Assembly: GCF_022811925.1 (NCBI RefSeq)
Contig: NZ_CP065511.1
Location: 2,845,501-2,909,500, forward strand
DNA: 64,000 bases
Source: Cytobacillus oceanisediminis
GTDB taxonomy: Bacteria > Bacillota > Bacilli > Bacillales > Cytobacillaceae
Direction: 5' to 3'
The notes under the pieces were generated by a model. That model ran no database searches, was not told the DNA's origin, and saw only the letters and a list, made by a program, of their open reading frames with translations. Made by a program: the position numbers and the translations under genes. Position 1 is the stretch's first letter. Each line of letters opens with the position of its first letter. Positions 25,397-33,314 of this stretch are shown piece after piece.

Positions 25397-25555
25397 CTAG
25401 TCAGCGCGCTTATTTGGTTGAAGACGAACCTTTTCGTTCTTCTCAAGTTGTATGACTTTGCCATCCTGGACGACCAATGTGATCGATCCGAATTTAATGC
25501 TCCCGAGCATCTGCTTTAAGTGTGCAGATAACTCTTCCCAGTCAGCCTGTTTCAG
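25397..25555 (-). CDS. YezD-family (DUF2292) small protein, apparent CTG start
   Basis: A 52-codon frame ending at TAG 25397-25399. It contains LGSIKFGSITLVVQDGKVIQ and LEKNEKVRL, the conserved pattern of YezD/DUF2292 proteins, which often neighbour sulfate assimilation genes. AAGGAGG lies nine bases before a CTG codon at 25555, and no ATG, GTG or TTG is better placed; the first in-frame ATG is internal and would remove a third of the domain. CTG initiation is therefore suggested, at low efficiency. It is the first gene after the promoter at 25628-25655 and probably co-transcribed with cysH. Confidence 0.68.
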   Translation of the reverse strand: MKQADWEELSAHLKQMLGSIKFGSITLVVQDGKVIQLEKNEKVRLQPNKRAD

Positions 25556-25627
25556 TGAGGCTCGCCTCCTTTTTTTAGTCTTGGAAAGTATAAGTTTTTT
25601 AGTTTATTTTTTGTGATGTTGAGATTA

Positions 25628-25655
25628 ATCCTACCATACCCATAGGAATTGTCAA
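25628..25655 (-). promoter_or_regulatory. promoter of the cysH operon with an inverted repeat
   Basis: TTGACA, a 16-base spacer and TAGGAT on the minus strand. An imperfect inverted repeat, AATTCCTA and TAGGATTA nine bases apart, covers the spacer and the -10. Its TTCC/GGA arms recall CymR cysteine-repressor sites. No S-box riboswitch fold is seen in the leader. Confidence 0.55.
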
Positions 25656-25734
25656 CAACTTATTTAAAGAAAATTATAAAAATCTTATAAATGGGCTTTT
25701 CTTCACTGAATAAAGGTTTTTTACAACAAAAAAA

Positions 25735-25758
25735 CATCCCCGGCAATTGCCGGGGATG
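25735..25758 (-). terminator. terminator of the M14 peptidase gene
   Basis: Perfect 24-bp palindrome (CATCCCCGGC with its complement), followed on the minus strand by seven T. Confidence 0.9.
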
Positions 25759-25766
25759 CAGCTCTT

Positions 25767-26831
25767 TTACTCATCAGCTTCTTCGTCTTGTCTTGTTGTC
25801 TGCTCAGGCAATGTATCCCAGAAGCTTGTGTCAGCAGAATTGATTGAACCATCTGCTATTGCTTTTACTGTCGCATCGAGTGTCGTGATTGTTTGCTTGA
25901 TGAGATAACCGTTGCTCTTTTGTCCAAGGGCATAAGGCTCATAGTTGTGGTCGGACATTCCGCGCATTTCAAAAAGCAGGGTGGAAATATCGTAACGGAC
26001 AGCTGCGCCGTTTCGGCCAATGTTTTCACCTGTTCCGCCGACATATTTTCCAATATGGCCCCAGCCTGTATGGTGAAGTGCATTAAACACAACTGAACCC
26101 AGCTTTTTGGACTTTTCAAGTACTTCAGGCTTTACATTGCTGTTAGTTGGGTAAAGAATTGATCCGGATACAAGCTTTCCTTCTGTTTCACTTAAGGTAC
26201 CCTGATGATGAAGATCGATCATGTAATCGATTTTGTATTTTTGGAACACGTTTTCATGGAGAGCACGTGCTTCCGGCTCCATTTTGCTTGTATCTTTATC
26301 ATGTTCCCGATTCAAATCTACACGGTTTGCATTATAGCGGGTTAAATGGCGATCGCCATCGGCAAGGTAATCGTCAAGTGAGAAGTTCACATCTCCCATT
26401 GCTCCATCTGCGTTCAGCATAGGTATCACAAGAATATTGACATCTTTAAGGACCCCGCTTGTCTTGCCGGTGCCCAGGTGCTTAATAAACTCCATCGCTC
26501 CTTCAGTTGTCAGCTGCTCATTCCCGTGCTGCTGAGTCAGAAAAAGAATCGTCGGATTTTCAGGATTGGATATGTATTTTGCCATGTAAATATCACGGCC
26601 TTTTACAGTCTGGCCAATCACTTCAAGCTGCATGGCTTCCTGCTTGGCATCCTGCGTTTTTAAATACTCTGTTAAACTATCATATGTATGCAGAATGGAA
26701 GTCTGAATGGACCCATTTCCCGTGCCCGGCCCATTCCCTACGGCACCTGCAGGCATGCCCACTGCCGTAACTGCACCCAAAGCCATTAAACCAGATAGCG
26801 ATACAGAAAGAACTTTTTTCTTCAAAGTCAT
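25767..26831 (-). CDS. secreted M14-family zinc carboxypeptidase
   Basis: A 354-aa exported metallopeptidase. The signal peptide has MTLKKK, a hydrophobic core (VLSVSLSGLMALGAVTAVG) and a likely AGA cleavage site near residue 30. Zinc ligands appear as the His and Glu of TQQHGNEQLTTEG and a later His in YMIDLHHQG; NRVDLNREHDK is the substrate-binding Asn-Arg; the catalytic Glu is in STLLFEMRG. It resembles the M14 carboxypeptidase/endopeptidase group of Bacillus. It is monocistronic. A 9-bp inverted repeat (ATTAATAGT, 26848-26873) lies in its leader just before the start. Confidence 0.87.
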   Translation of the reverse strand: MTLKKKVLSVSLSGLMALGAVTAVGMPAGAVGNGPGTGNGSIQTSILHTYDSLTEYLKTQDAKQEAMQLEVIGQTVKGRDIYMAKYISNPENPTILFLTQQHGNEQLTTEGAMEFIKHLGTGKTSGVLKDVNILVIPMLNADGAMGDVNFSLDDYLADGDRHLTRYNANRVDLNREHDKDTSKMEPEARALHENVFQKYKIDYMIDLHHQGTLSETEGKLVSGSILYPTNSNVKPEVLEKSKKLGSVVFNALHHTGWGHIGKYVGGTGENIGRNGAAVRYDISTLLFEMRGMSDHNYEPYALGQKSNGYLIKQTITTLDATVKAIADGSINSADTSFWDTLPEQTTRQDEEADE

Positions 26832-27055
26832 AAATTCATACCCCCAAATTAATAGTTATCTTTCACTATTAATTCTAGTGAACTAATTGAAGAGTGATAA
26901 TAGAGTATGATGCCTATTCTTTTGACAAATTTCGCATACCGAAATAAGTATAAAAAGAGTAGTTTAATGACGAAATAATGTGTAAACTTAATCCAATATT
27001 ACTAGTTGAGTGATAATATCCCAAAAAATCCCTTTTATTTATATGTAAAAAGAAC

Positions 27056-27086
27056 TAAAAAAAACCGAACAATAGAATGTCCGGTC
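27056..27086 (-). terminator. terminator of the Gfo/Idh/MocA gene
   Basis: ACCGGACA pairs with TGTTCGGT (one G-T) and is followed by eight T on the minus strand. Confidence 0.82.
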
Positions 27087-27093
27087 CTTTCCT

Positions 27094-28080
27094 TTAATTT
27101 TGATCTGCCGGGTAGACAACACCAATTTGCCTTCGGGCTTCTTCGATTATCTCCATCGTTATCATGGAGTTTGCAAAGGAGTTGATATCAGATTCAGTCT
27201 TTCCAGCCTGAACCAAACGGATGAATTCTTTGGCTTCGTAATACATAGAATCACTTAATTGGTCCTGAGTGAGATCCTCTTTCTCTCCGTTCCGATAATG
27301 CAATTCAACCTTTTCAGGCGTACTTATTTTATCTATAACAATATTACCCTCTTCTCCTTGAATTTCAGCGGGCAGACTTGAATTGGTTATTTTGCTGTAC
27401 ATAATGACTGCATCCATGTCCGGATATTTCAGGACAATGCTACCTTCCCCATCAACACCGGATTCCAGCTTATAGCCTGCTGCTTTAATCTCTTCTGGTT
27501 TACCGAATAACGCCACAAGCGGATATATGCAATAAATCCCGATATCCATTATTGAACCATTCGAAAATTCCGGGTTGAATGCATTCAGCACAGTCCCCTG
27601 CCTGTAGGCATCATAACGGGAAGAATATTGGCAATAACTTGCAAAATACCTGCGTACCTGTCCGATTTTATGAAGATTTTCTTTTACCGCCAGAAAGTTA
27701 GGCATTAAGGTAGACTTTAGGGCTTCCATGAGAAGAACGTTGTTGTCCCTGGCCGCAGCTATCATAGTTTGCAGTTCCCTTACATTAGAGGCAATCGGCT
27801 TTTCACATAAAACATGAACTTTGTTTTTCATAAAAATGACCGCCTGTTCAGCATGCAGGGAATTTGGGCTCGCAATATAAACGGCGTCGATTTCGCCGCT
27901 TGCGGCCATCGTCTTTAAATCAGTAAAAGTCCTCTCCACACCATATTTGCCTGCAAATTCTTTTGCTTTTTCTTCTGTACGTGAATAAACAGCAGTCAGC
28001 TGAAAATCTTCAGCCTGCAGTGCCGCTTTTAAAAATCTTTCTGTAATCCAGTTAGTGCCTACTACTCCAAAACGAATCAA
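27094..28080 (-). CDS. Gfo/Idh/MocA family oxidoreductase
   Basis: A 328-aa NAD(P)-dependent dehydrogenase. The N-terminal Rossmann motif is FGVVGTNWITERFLKAA; AVYIASPNSLHAEQAV and VLCEKPIASNVREL carry the EKP catalytic-lysine motif. The C-terminal part forms the usual alpha/beta substrate domain (SNGSIMDIGIYCIYPLVALFG). Relatives act on sugars, inositols or dihydrodiols. The GGAGGA directly abuts the ATG at 28086, so the TTG at 28080, six bases further on, is the better start. It is a single gene; the substrate is unknown. Confidence 0.85.
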   Translation of the reverse strand: MIRFGVVGTNWITERFLKAALQAEDFQLTAVYSRTEEKAKEFAGKYGVERTFTDLKTMAASGEIDAVYIASPNSLHAEQAVIFMKNKVHVLCEKPIASNVRELQTMIAAARDNNVLLMEALKSTLMPNFLAVKENLHKIGQVRRYFASYCQYSSRYDAYRQGTVLNAFNPEFSNGSIMDIGIYCIYPLVALFGKPEEIKAAGYKLESGVDGEGSIVLKYPDMDAVIMYSKITNSSLPAEIQGEEGNIVIDKISTPEKVELHYRNGEKEDLTQDQLSDSMYYEAKEFIRLVQAGKTESDINSFANSMITMEIIEEARRQIGVVYPADQN

Positions 28081-28159
28081 AACCATTCCTCCAATTTCTA
28101 TCGTGGCGTAACTATCCTCTCATTTTTAAGCAAATTGAGATAAAAAGCAAGCAATTAAA

Positions 28160-28188
28160 ATGGAAGCCTGATAATATCAGTCTTCCAT
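28160..28188 (-). terminator. terminator of the lar operon
   Basis: ATGGAAG/CTTCCAT arms flank an inner CTGAT/ATCAG stem; TTTTAATTG follows on the minus strand. Confidence 0.7.
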
Positions 28189-28199
28189 TCAAGGTTCAT

Positions 28200-29138
28200 T
28201 TAATCCGAATGCCCAATTATCGTGCGAATGACATTTGGATATGAAGGGAATGTTTTAGTCCCGGCACCATATCCAATGCTTTCAACAGTCATAGAAGGTA
28301 TGCTCCCAAATTGTTCAGCAAGAACAGCAATAATGGCAGCTCCGGTTGGAGTAGTTAATTCAAAGCGAATGTTACTCTGCTCTATAGGCACTCCTTTTAA
28401 AATTTCAAGTGTTGCAGGTGCCGGTACAGGATAGATTCCATGATCAATAGCTATTTTTCCAGTTCCAACTGGTAAAGATGATGAAGATATTAGATCAGGT
28501 TTGATAGAACAAATTAAAATAGCAGTACCTACAATGTCAATGATGGAATCAACTGCACCCACTTCATGAAAATGTACTTTATCAATGGAAACACCATGTA
28601 TTTTACCTTCTGCTTCAGCAATTTTTTGAAAAATTGTGATTGAAAGTGACTTCACATCTTCTTGTAAAGTGGATTCTTCAATCATCTTTTTTATGGAAGA
28701 AAAGGTCCGGTGGTGATGTGAATGGCTGTGAGCATGATTAGCGTGAGAATGGTCTTCAAGGTGGTGATCATGCGAATGTCCGTGTCCTTCATCGCAATGA
28801 TGGTCGCGTGTATGTTCATGACTTTCATGGCTATGGTGATTATGTGAACGTTCTTCGTGAAGATCCTGTGTTTGCCCATGGTCGTGTGTATGTTCATGAC
28901 TGGGATCATGGTGCTGAAAATGAGATTGATTAGGTTCTTCCTTCAATATCACGTCAAATTTGGTGGCTGTAATGCCGTTTTTATTTACTTTTTTTACGGT
29001 TATTTCATATTCAGAACCAATGGCAAGCTTTAGAAGTTCCTGCTTTAAATGTATGGCATCAGCACCAAGATCGATGAGCGAGCCGATAATCATATCACCG
29101 CTGGCGCCTGATACGCAATCAAAATAGAGAGTTTTCAT
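28200..29138 (-). CDS. larC: LarC N-terminal domain protein (LarC1), nickel insertase part
   Basis: A 312-aa protein with the LarC start (MKTLYFDCVSGASGDMIIGS) and conserved core (KVHFHEVGAVDSIIDIVGTA, GIYPVPAPATLEIL, ELTTPTGAAIIAVLA). LarC inserts nickel into the pincer nucleotide using CTP. The protein ends at FPSYPNVIRTIIGHSD, where full LarC continues into LarC2; no LarC2 follows here, and a LarC2 domain is encoded 1.8 kb upstream. Between residues about 75 and 150 is a linker packed with His (HTHDHG, SHNHHSHESHEH, HAHSHSHHHR), surely metal-binding. ATG 29138 has GGAG and overlaps larB by 20 bases. Confidence 0.88.
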   Translation of the reverse strand: MKTLYFDCVSGASGDMIIGSLIDLGADAIHLKQELLKLAIGSEYEITVKKVNKNGITATKFDVILKEEPNQSHFQHHDPSHEHTHDHGQTQDLHEERSHNHHSHESHEHTRDHHCDEGHGHSHDHHLEDHSHANHAHSHSHHHRTFSSIKKMIEESTLQEDVKSLSITIFQKIAEAEGKIHGVSIDKVHFHEVGAVDSIIDIVGTAILICSIKPDLISSSSLPVGTGKIAIDHGIYPVPAPATLEILKGVPIEQSNIRFELTTPTGAAIIAVLAEQFGSIPSMTVESIGYGAGTKTFPSYPNVIRTIIGHSD

Positions 29139-29910
29139 TCTCCAGTCTCCTTTTTTTATTTCCCATTCGATGGATAAGCGCAGCATTGTAGCCTCCGCCA
29201 AAACCGTTGTCAATGTTCACGACACTAATGCCGGATGCACATGAATTTAACATCGAGAGCAGGGCAGATAATCCTCCGAAGTTCGCTCCATATCCAATAC
29301 TCGTAGGCACTGCAATAACGGGATGGTCGACTAAACCGCCCACCGCACTAGGCAATGCACCTTCCATACCAGCAACAACAACTGAGACAGCTGCATTTTG
29401 AATTGTTTCCAGCTGATCCAGCAGACGATGGATTCCAGCTACTCCAACATCACATATTCTAATCGTTTGACATCCCATAGCCCTTATTGTTTCTGCAGCT
29501 TCCTCAGCTACTTTCAAATCAGAAGTACCAGCAGAAACAACAGCAATATAACCTTCATATAAAATTTCAGGTTCATTTGCTTTCTTCCATAATATCGTTT
29601 CTGCCAAAGGGCTATATTCTATATCCGATACATGTTCCATTATTATTTCAGCTTTTTCCATACAAATCCGAGTTCCTAAGATACGGCGGTGCCTTTTTTG
29701 CAGCCCTTTTATAATTTCTATGATTTGAAATGCTGTTTTTCCTTCTCCATAAATCACTTCAGGGAAGCCTTGCCTATTTTCCCTATGAAAATCTAATCTG
29801 GCAAACCCAAGGTTTTCATAGGTCTTTAATTGATCTTTTGCTTCATCAATATCAATTGTACCTTCCTTAACTTTTATAAGAATCTCTTCAAGATTATTTT
29901 GCTTGTCCAT
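29119..29910 (-). CDS. larB: LarB, nicotinate adenine dinucleotide carboxylase/hydrolase
   Basis: A 263-aa protein whose C-terminal half is PurE-like. LarB carboxylates the pyridine ring of NaAD and hydrolyses the phosphoanhydride, the first step to the nickel-pincer nucleotide. Marks are GFPEVIYGEGKT, VVSAGTSDLKVAEEAAET, VVVAGMEGALPSAVGGL and the glycine-rich FGGLSALLSMLNSCASGISVVNIDNGFGGG. It overlaps larE by 17 bases upstream and larC by 20 downstream, so the three are tightly coupled. Confidence 0.93.
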   Translation of the reverse strand: MDKQNNLEEILIKVKEGTIDIDEAKDQLKTYENLGFARLDFHRENRQGFPEVIYGEGKTAFQIIEIIKGLQKRHRRILGTRICMEKAEIIMEHVSDIEYSPLAETILWKKANEPEILYEGYIAVVSAGTSDLKVAEEAAETIRAMGCQTIRICDVGVAGIHRLLDQLETIQNAAVSVVVAGMEGALPSAVGGLVDHPVIAVPTSIGYGANFGGLSALLSMLNSCASGISVVNIDNGFGGGYNAALIHRMGNKKRRLENENSLF

Positions 29911-30727
29911 GAAGCTCTCCTTTTAATACTTCATTCATGCTGCCAGTCCGATATCCTTCCAAATCAAGTGATACATATGTAAATCCAATTTCCTTCAATC
30001 GAATGTTTATCTCTTCCCTATATAAAAGCACCTTTTCTATTTCATCCGGATTTACTTCTATTCGCGCCACCTTATCATGATATCTGACTCGCACCTGATA
30101 AAACCCGAGTTCTGTAAGCAGAAAATGTTCTGCCAGATCAAGTTTATTAATAGCAGCTCCTGTTATTCTCGTACCGTAAGGAATTCTGGATGAAAGGCAG
30201 GCAAATGAAGGCTTCTCCCATGTCTTTAACCCCATTGCCTTTGAGAGACTGCGTATTTCGTCTTTGGTTAAGCCAGCTTCTTTTAATGGACTTCTAACCC
30301 CTTTTTCTCTTGTTGCTTTCATTCCAGGCCTGTAATCACCTGCATCACTGGCATTGGTCCCATCCAATATATATGGGTAGCCTTTTTCCTCTGCGATCTT
30401 GACCAGTCTTTCAAATAATCCAAACCTGCAGAAATAACACCTGTTCTTATCGTTTTTTACAAAATTCTCATTCTCGAATTCTTTTATTTCTATTGTAAAA
30501 TGATTCGCTTTTAGCTCGTTTGCAAGATTTACCGCTTCATTAAATTCACGCTGCGGAAAAGTTTCTGAAGCGGCTGTAACAGCAAGGACATTTTCCCCAA
30601 GCTCCTCTTGTGCCCTGGCTAAAAGAAATGCACTGTCTACCCCGCCTGAAAATGCGATTAAAACACTCCCCATATCGGACAGAATTTTCCCCAGCTGCTC
30701 ATTTTTTTGATCTATTTCTTCTCTCAT
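29894..30727 (-). CDS. larE: LarE, ATP-dependent sulfur transferase for the pincer cofactor
   Basis: A 277-aa PP-loop enzyme (LIAFSGGVDSAFLLARA, SGGxDS at about 26-31) that adenylylates and sulfurises pyridinium dicarboxylate mononucleotide. Cysteines are C97 and C100 in NRCYFCRFG and C177 in SFACLSSRIPYG. Some LarE are sacrificial sulfur donors with one key Cys, others use a three-Cys [4Fe-4S] cluster. Having a CxxC plus the ACLSSR Cys is compatible with the cluster type, but I cannot confirm that the CxxC pair is the equivalent one. It overlaps larB. Confidence 0.92.
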   Translation of the reverse strand: MREEIDQKNEQLGKILSDMGSVLIAFSGGVDSAFLLARAQEELGENVLAVTAASETFPQREFNEAVNLANELKANHFTIEIKEFENENFVKNDKNRCYFCRFGLFERLVKIAEEKGYPYILDGTNASDAGDYRPGMKATREKGVRSPLKEAGLTKDEIRSLSKAMGLKTWEKPSFACLSSRIPYGTRITGAAINKLDLAEHFLLTELGFYQVRVRYHDKVARIEVNPDEIEKVLLYREEINIRLKEIGFTYVSLDLEGYRTGSMNEVLKGELHGQAK

Positions 30728-30752
30728 TCCTTTTCGCTCCCTTCATTTATGT

Positions 30753-30950
30753 TTAAAGCCAGTATGTAAACAGTCCTTCTGTAAATCCTAAGTTGTACAT
30801 ATAATAGATTTCAAAACAAAAGCTTATAACACCTGATATTTTGATGATATTCCTGCTGATTCCATTTCTTTTCTTCGCAATTATAACCGGAACGCTTAAT
30901 AACGCAGAAAAAGATAACATGCCAATTACCGTCCCGAAACCAAAAGCCAA
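30753..30950 (-). pseudogene. C-terminal fragment of a membrane permease (nickel/UreH-like?)
   Basis: A 65-codon frame from a TTG that immediately follows a stop codon, with almost no ribosome site. It encodes two hydrophobic helices (GFGTVIGMLSFSALLSVPVI and IIKISGVISFCFEIYYMYNL) joined by KKRNGISRN and ending GFTEGLFTYWL. This is the shape of the last two helices of UreH/HupE-like or TauE-like membrane proteins, about a quarter of the usual length. It sits in the gap between the LarC2-type gene and larE, where a nickel permease would make sense. It is probably a deletion remnant; a short translated protein is possible. Confidence 0.5.
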
Positions 30951-30961
30951 CTACTCATCAT

Positions 30962-31981
30962 TTAAAGTCCCCAATTCTTATTTACTTCCTGTGTAACCCA
31001 GTCATATACCGTTTTTAGAGGGATATGATGTTTAATTGCAACGGACTTGCATTCCTCAAATTCAGGGGAGATTTGAGAAATTGATTCCTTATACAAGCCT
31101 TTTTTCACACTTACTGGTCCCCATGGTGTATTTACTTTATCAAAAGTGCGGCCCAGCCGATGTACAGCAGCAGACAGCCTTCTAACGCCAAACGTTGTAG
31201 TTTCCTTGAATAGGATGTCTTCCATTTTTTCTATGTCATCAAGAGAACAAAGAATATTAATCGTGACAGCATTTCTTCCTTTTTTCATGATGATTGGCTG
31301 AAAAAACACATCATTTGCACCGTTTTCAAATAATCTGTCCATTACAAACGAAAGGATTTCAGGGTTTTGGTCATCAATATTAGCCTGTAGGATGCACATA
31401 TTTCTGTCGATATGTTCACTCGAATGGCTAGAATTTTTTTGTTCATCATTCAGATTTTCAGCCAAAGTTAATTTGCCCTCACGACCGCAATCAGAAAATA
31501 TAGTTGATTGCTTTTGAATTTTTAGCCTCTGGTCCTGCAGATCCTCTTGATCTATGTATCTGATTAATTCATTCATAATTAGGACTTTAAGGAGTTTTAT
31601 TGAAGCCCGTTCTATTTCCTTGTGTTCAGTTGTAAAAGTCAGTTCCAGCGATTCTAATCGTATGTTTTCCTGCAAGGTGGAGAGTGGAACCTCATGAGGA
31701 AAACAGTACAATTTGATTGAATGATAATGTTTTATCCATGAAACAATAGAAATGGCAGCCAGGAGCTCTTCCTGGTTGTTTTCAAAATAATCGTCGAAAA
31801 AAAAACCTGGCTCCATTTCATCACTTAACTGCTGGTATAAATGATCTTCAGCATGAAACGTTATGTTTGGTCCATCTAAACGATACTTAATAGCTGGATG
31901 CTGATATTCTTCAATTTGAATAAGTGAATAGAATATGTCTTTCAATTTTGCTCTTTCGAAACCATCTGCCAATAAAATCAT
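30962..31981 (-). CDS. LarC2-domain protein with divergent N-terminal domain
   Basis: A 339-aa protein. The last 130 residues are a clear LarC2 domain: CILQANIDDQNPEILSFVMD, the MKKGRNAVTINILC strand, LFKETTTFGVRRLSAAVHRL and SPEFEECKSVAIKHHIPLKT. In known LarC this domain binds the cofactor and is usually reached by a frameshift from LarC1. The first 200 residues are not a normal LarC1, though AISIVSWIKHYHSIKLYCFP faintly matches part of its core, suggesting a decayed copy. ATG 31981 with GGGAGAG is preferred over ATG 32014, which has no ribosome site. It lies just after larA. Confidence 0.75.
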   Translation of the reverse strand: MILLADGFERAKLKDIFYSLIQIEEYQHPAIKYRLDGPNITFHAEDHLYQQLSDEMEPGFFFDDYFENNQEELLAAISIVSWIKHYHSIKLYCFPHEVPLSTLQENIRLESLELTFTTEHKEIERASIKLLKVLIMNELIRYIDQEDLQDQRLKIQKQSTIFSDCGREGKLTLAENLNDEQKNSSHSSEHIDRNMCILQANIDDQNPEILSFVMDRLFENGANDVFFQPIIMKKGRNAVTINILCSLDDIEKMEDILFKETTTFGVRRLSAAVHRLGRTFDKVNTPWGPVSVKKGLYKESISQISPEFEECKSVAIKHHIPLKTVYDWVTQEVNKNWGL

Positions 31982-32016
31982 TTTGTCTCTCCCAGGTTCT
32001 TGATAATATTTCATAT

Positions 32017-33291
32017 TCAGCTTTTAACAGACTCTTTAATGTAGGGGATGGTTAATGGCCCAAGAGGCATAACAGCAATCCTTATATCTCTCCCGTGTTT
32101 TTGCTGCAGTTCTTCCACCGTTTTTTCAATGGAGGAAGAAGGCAGGAACATGGCATTTTTAATGTCTTCATCTGTTAAGCTTGAATATACATATACATCA
32201 GCCCACACCTGAATAATTGCCTGCTTTTGCACTTGCCATTGATCAAAAATAGAAAAAGCGGGATTCTCGATCATATCTAAAATTTCTTGTGGTGTTGCTT
32301 TCATTTTTAGTATTTCTGCATAATTCCCATGATTCGGCAGGCCGTCACTGCATTCTGAAGCACAGATAATGGCACCGCCATTTTTCACAATTTTTTGTGC
32401 AGCGCTCATCCCCTTCACTGCCTGGTATAAATTCTGGTCCAAAGGATAGCCGCTGTTGCTTGTGATAACAATGTCGAATGGTTCCTCACATGCCACCATC
32501 GAATGTTCCCGGACATATTCGCATCCTGCCCTGTGCGCCAAAATGACATCCCCTGCAAAATAGTTTGTAATCTCCTTATCACCGTTCATAGTTACATTTA
32601 ACATAAAATCCGGTTTTGCCATTAGGGCTGCCTCTGTAGCTTCTCCCTGAACCGGGTTGCCTTCAATTTTTCCCCATGTACTGTCTTTATCTCCAATCAT
32701 TCTGGCATTATGAAAATGCATAATCGTCTCAATTCCAGCAATTCCGGGCATGATACCCTTTGGTCCGCCGCTGAAACCTGCAAAAAAATGAGGCTCAATA
32801 AACCCTGTAACGATTTTAAAAACACTTTCACAATATTCTTTATTAAGGTAAACTTCACCCCCATATGAGGTTGTCCCCAGGTAGGTCTGTGTGGATTGGT
32901 CAAATGCGTTATTATTAATGACCCGGACATGATTGACAATGTCTTCACCAAGCATTTGAATAAGCTCTTCCCTGGTGTTATCACGATGGCTGCCAGTGCC
33001 ATTAATTATGACAAATTGTTCTGCAGGAACATGATTTAATTCCTCCATGATCCACGGAACCAGCTTGTGGTTGGGTGTAGGCCGTGTCATATCGCTGATT
33101 ACAATTGAAACAGTATCCGTGCTTTTCACCATTTCTTTTAATGGCATTGTTCCAATTGGATTTCTCATTGCTTCAATTGCATTTTCCTTTTCGTTCACCA
33201 ATCCAGGAATATGGACAGGTTCAATGACTGCTGTATGATCTGGCAGATAGACAGGAAGTCCTTTCTTCCCATATGCCAATTTGATTTCCAA
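32017..33291 (-). CDS. larA: LarA-family nickel-dependent 2-hydroxyacid racemase/epimerase
   Basis: A 424-aa LarA (DUF2088) protein. Motifs are SDMTRPTPNHKLVPWI, INGTGSHRDNTREEL (catalytic His), FIEPHFFAGFSGGPKGIMPG (second His and the Lys that bonds the pincer nucleotide) and MHFHNARM (a Ni ligand His region). LarA homologues racemise lactate, malate and other 2-hydroxyacids, or epimerise sugar acids. The full set of larB, larE and LarC parts follows, so the cofactor can be made in cis. Nearby GlcDF and a Tct transporter make a 2-hydroxyacid substrate plausible. Confidence 0.9.
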   Translation of the reverse strand: MEIKLAYGKKGLPVYLPDHTAVIEPVHIPGLVNEKENAIEAMRNPIGTMPLKEMVKSTDTVSIVISDMTRPTPNHKLVPWIMEELNHVPAEQFVIINGTGSHRDNTREELIQMLGEDIVNHVRVINNNAFDQSTQTYLGTTSYGGEVYLNKEYCESVFKIVTGFIEPHFFAGFSGGPKGIMPGIAGIETIMHFHNARMIGDKDSTWGKIEGNPVQGEATEAALMAKPDFMLNVTMNGDKEITNYFAGDVILAHRAGCEYVREHSMVACEEPFDIVITSNSGYPLDQNLYQAVKGMSAAQKIVKNGGAIICASECSDGLPNHGNYAEILKMKATPQEILDMIENPAFSIFDQWQVQKQAIIQVWADVYVYSSLTDEDIKNAMFLPSSSIEKTVEELQQKHGRDIRIAVMPLGPLTIPYIKESVKS

Positions 33292-33314
33292 GATACTTTA
33301 CCTCCTTTTGATGA

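Noticed and set aside
25556..25660. S-box (SAM) riboswitch before the cysH operon
   Set aside because: The leader between the promoter and the YezD-like gene is short and AT-rich, with no S-box core or terminator.
26920..26965. Plus-strand promoter (TTGACA, then TAAGTA) hinting at another small RNA
   Set aside because: No defined plus-strand terminator or frame downstream; likely chance in AT-rich DNA.
28150..28230. Programmed frameshift joining LarC1 to LarC2
   Set aside because: After the larC stop there is only a terminator; no LarC2 sequence follows in any frame.
28691..28909. 72-aa minus-strand frame rich in Ile, Met and His
   Set aside because: Out-of-frame shadow of the His-codon-rich linker of larC.
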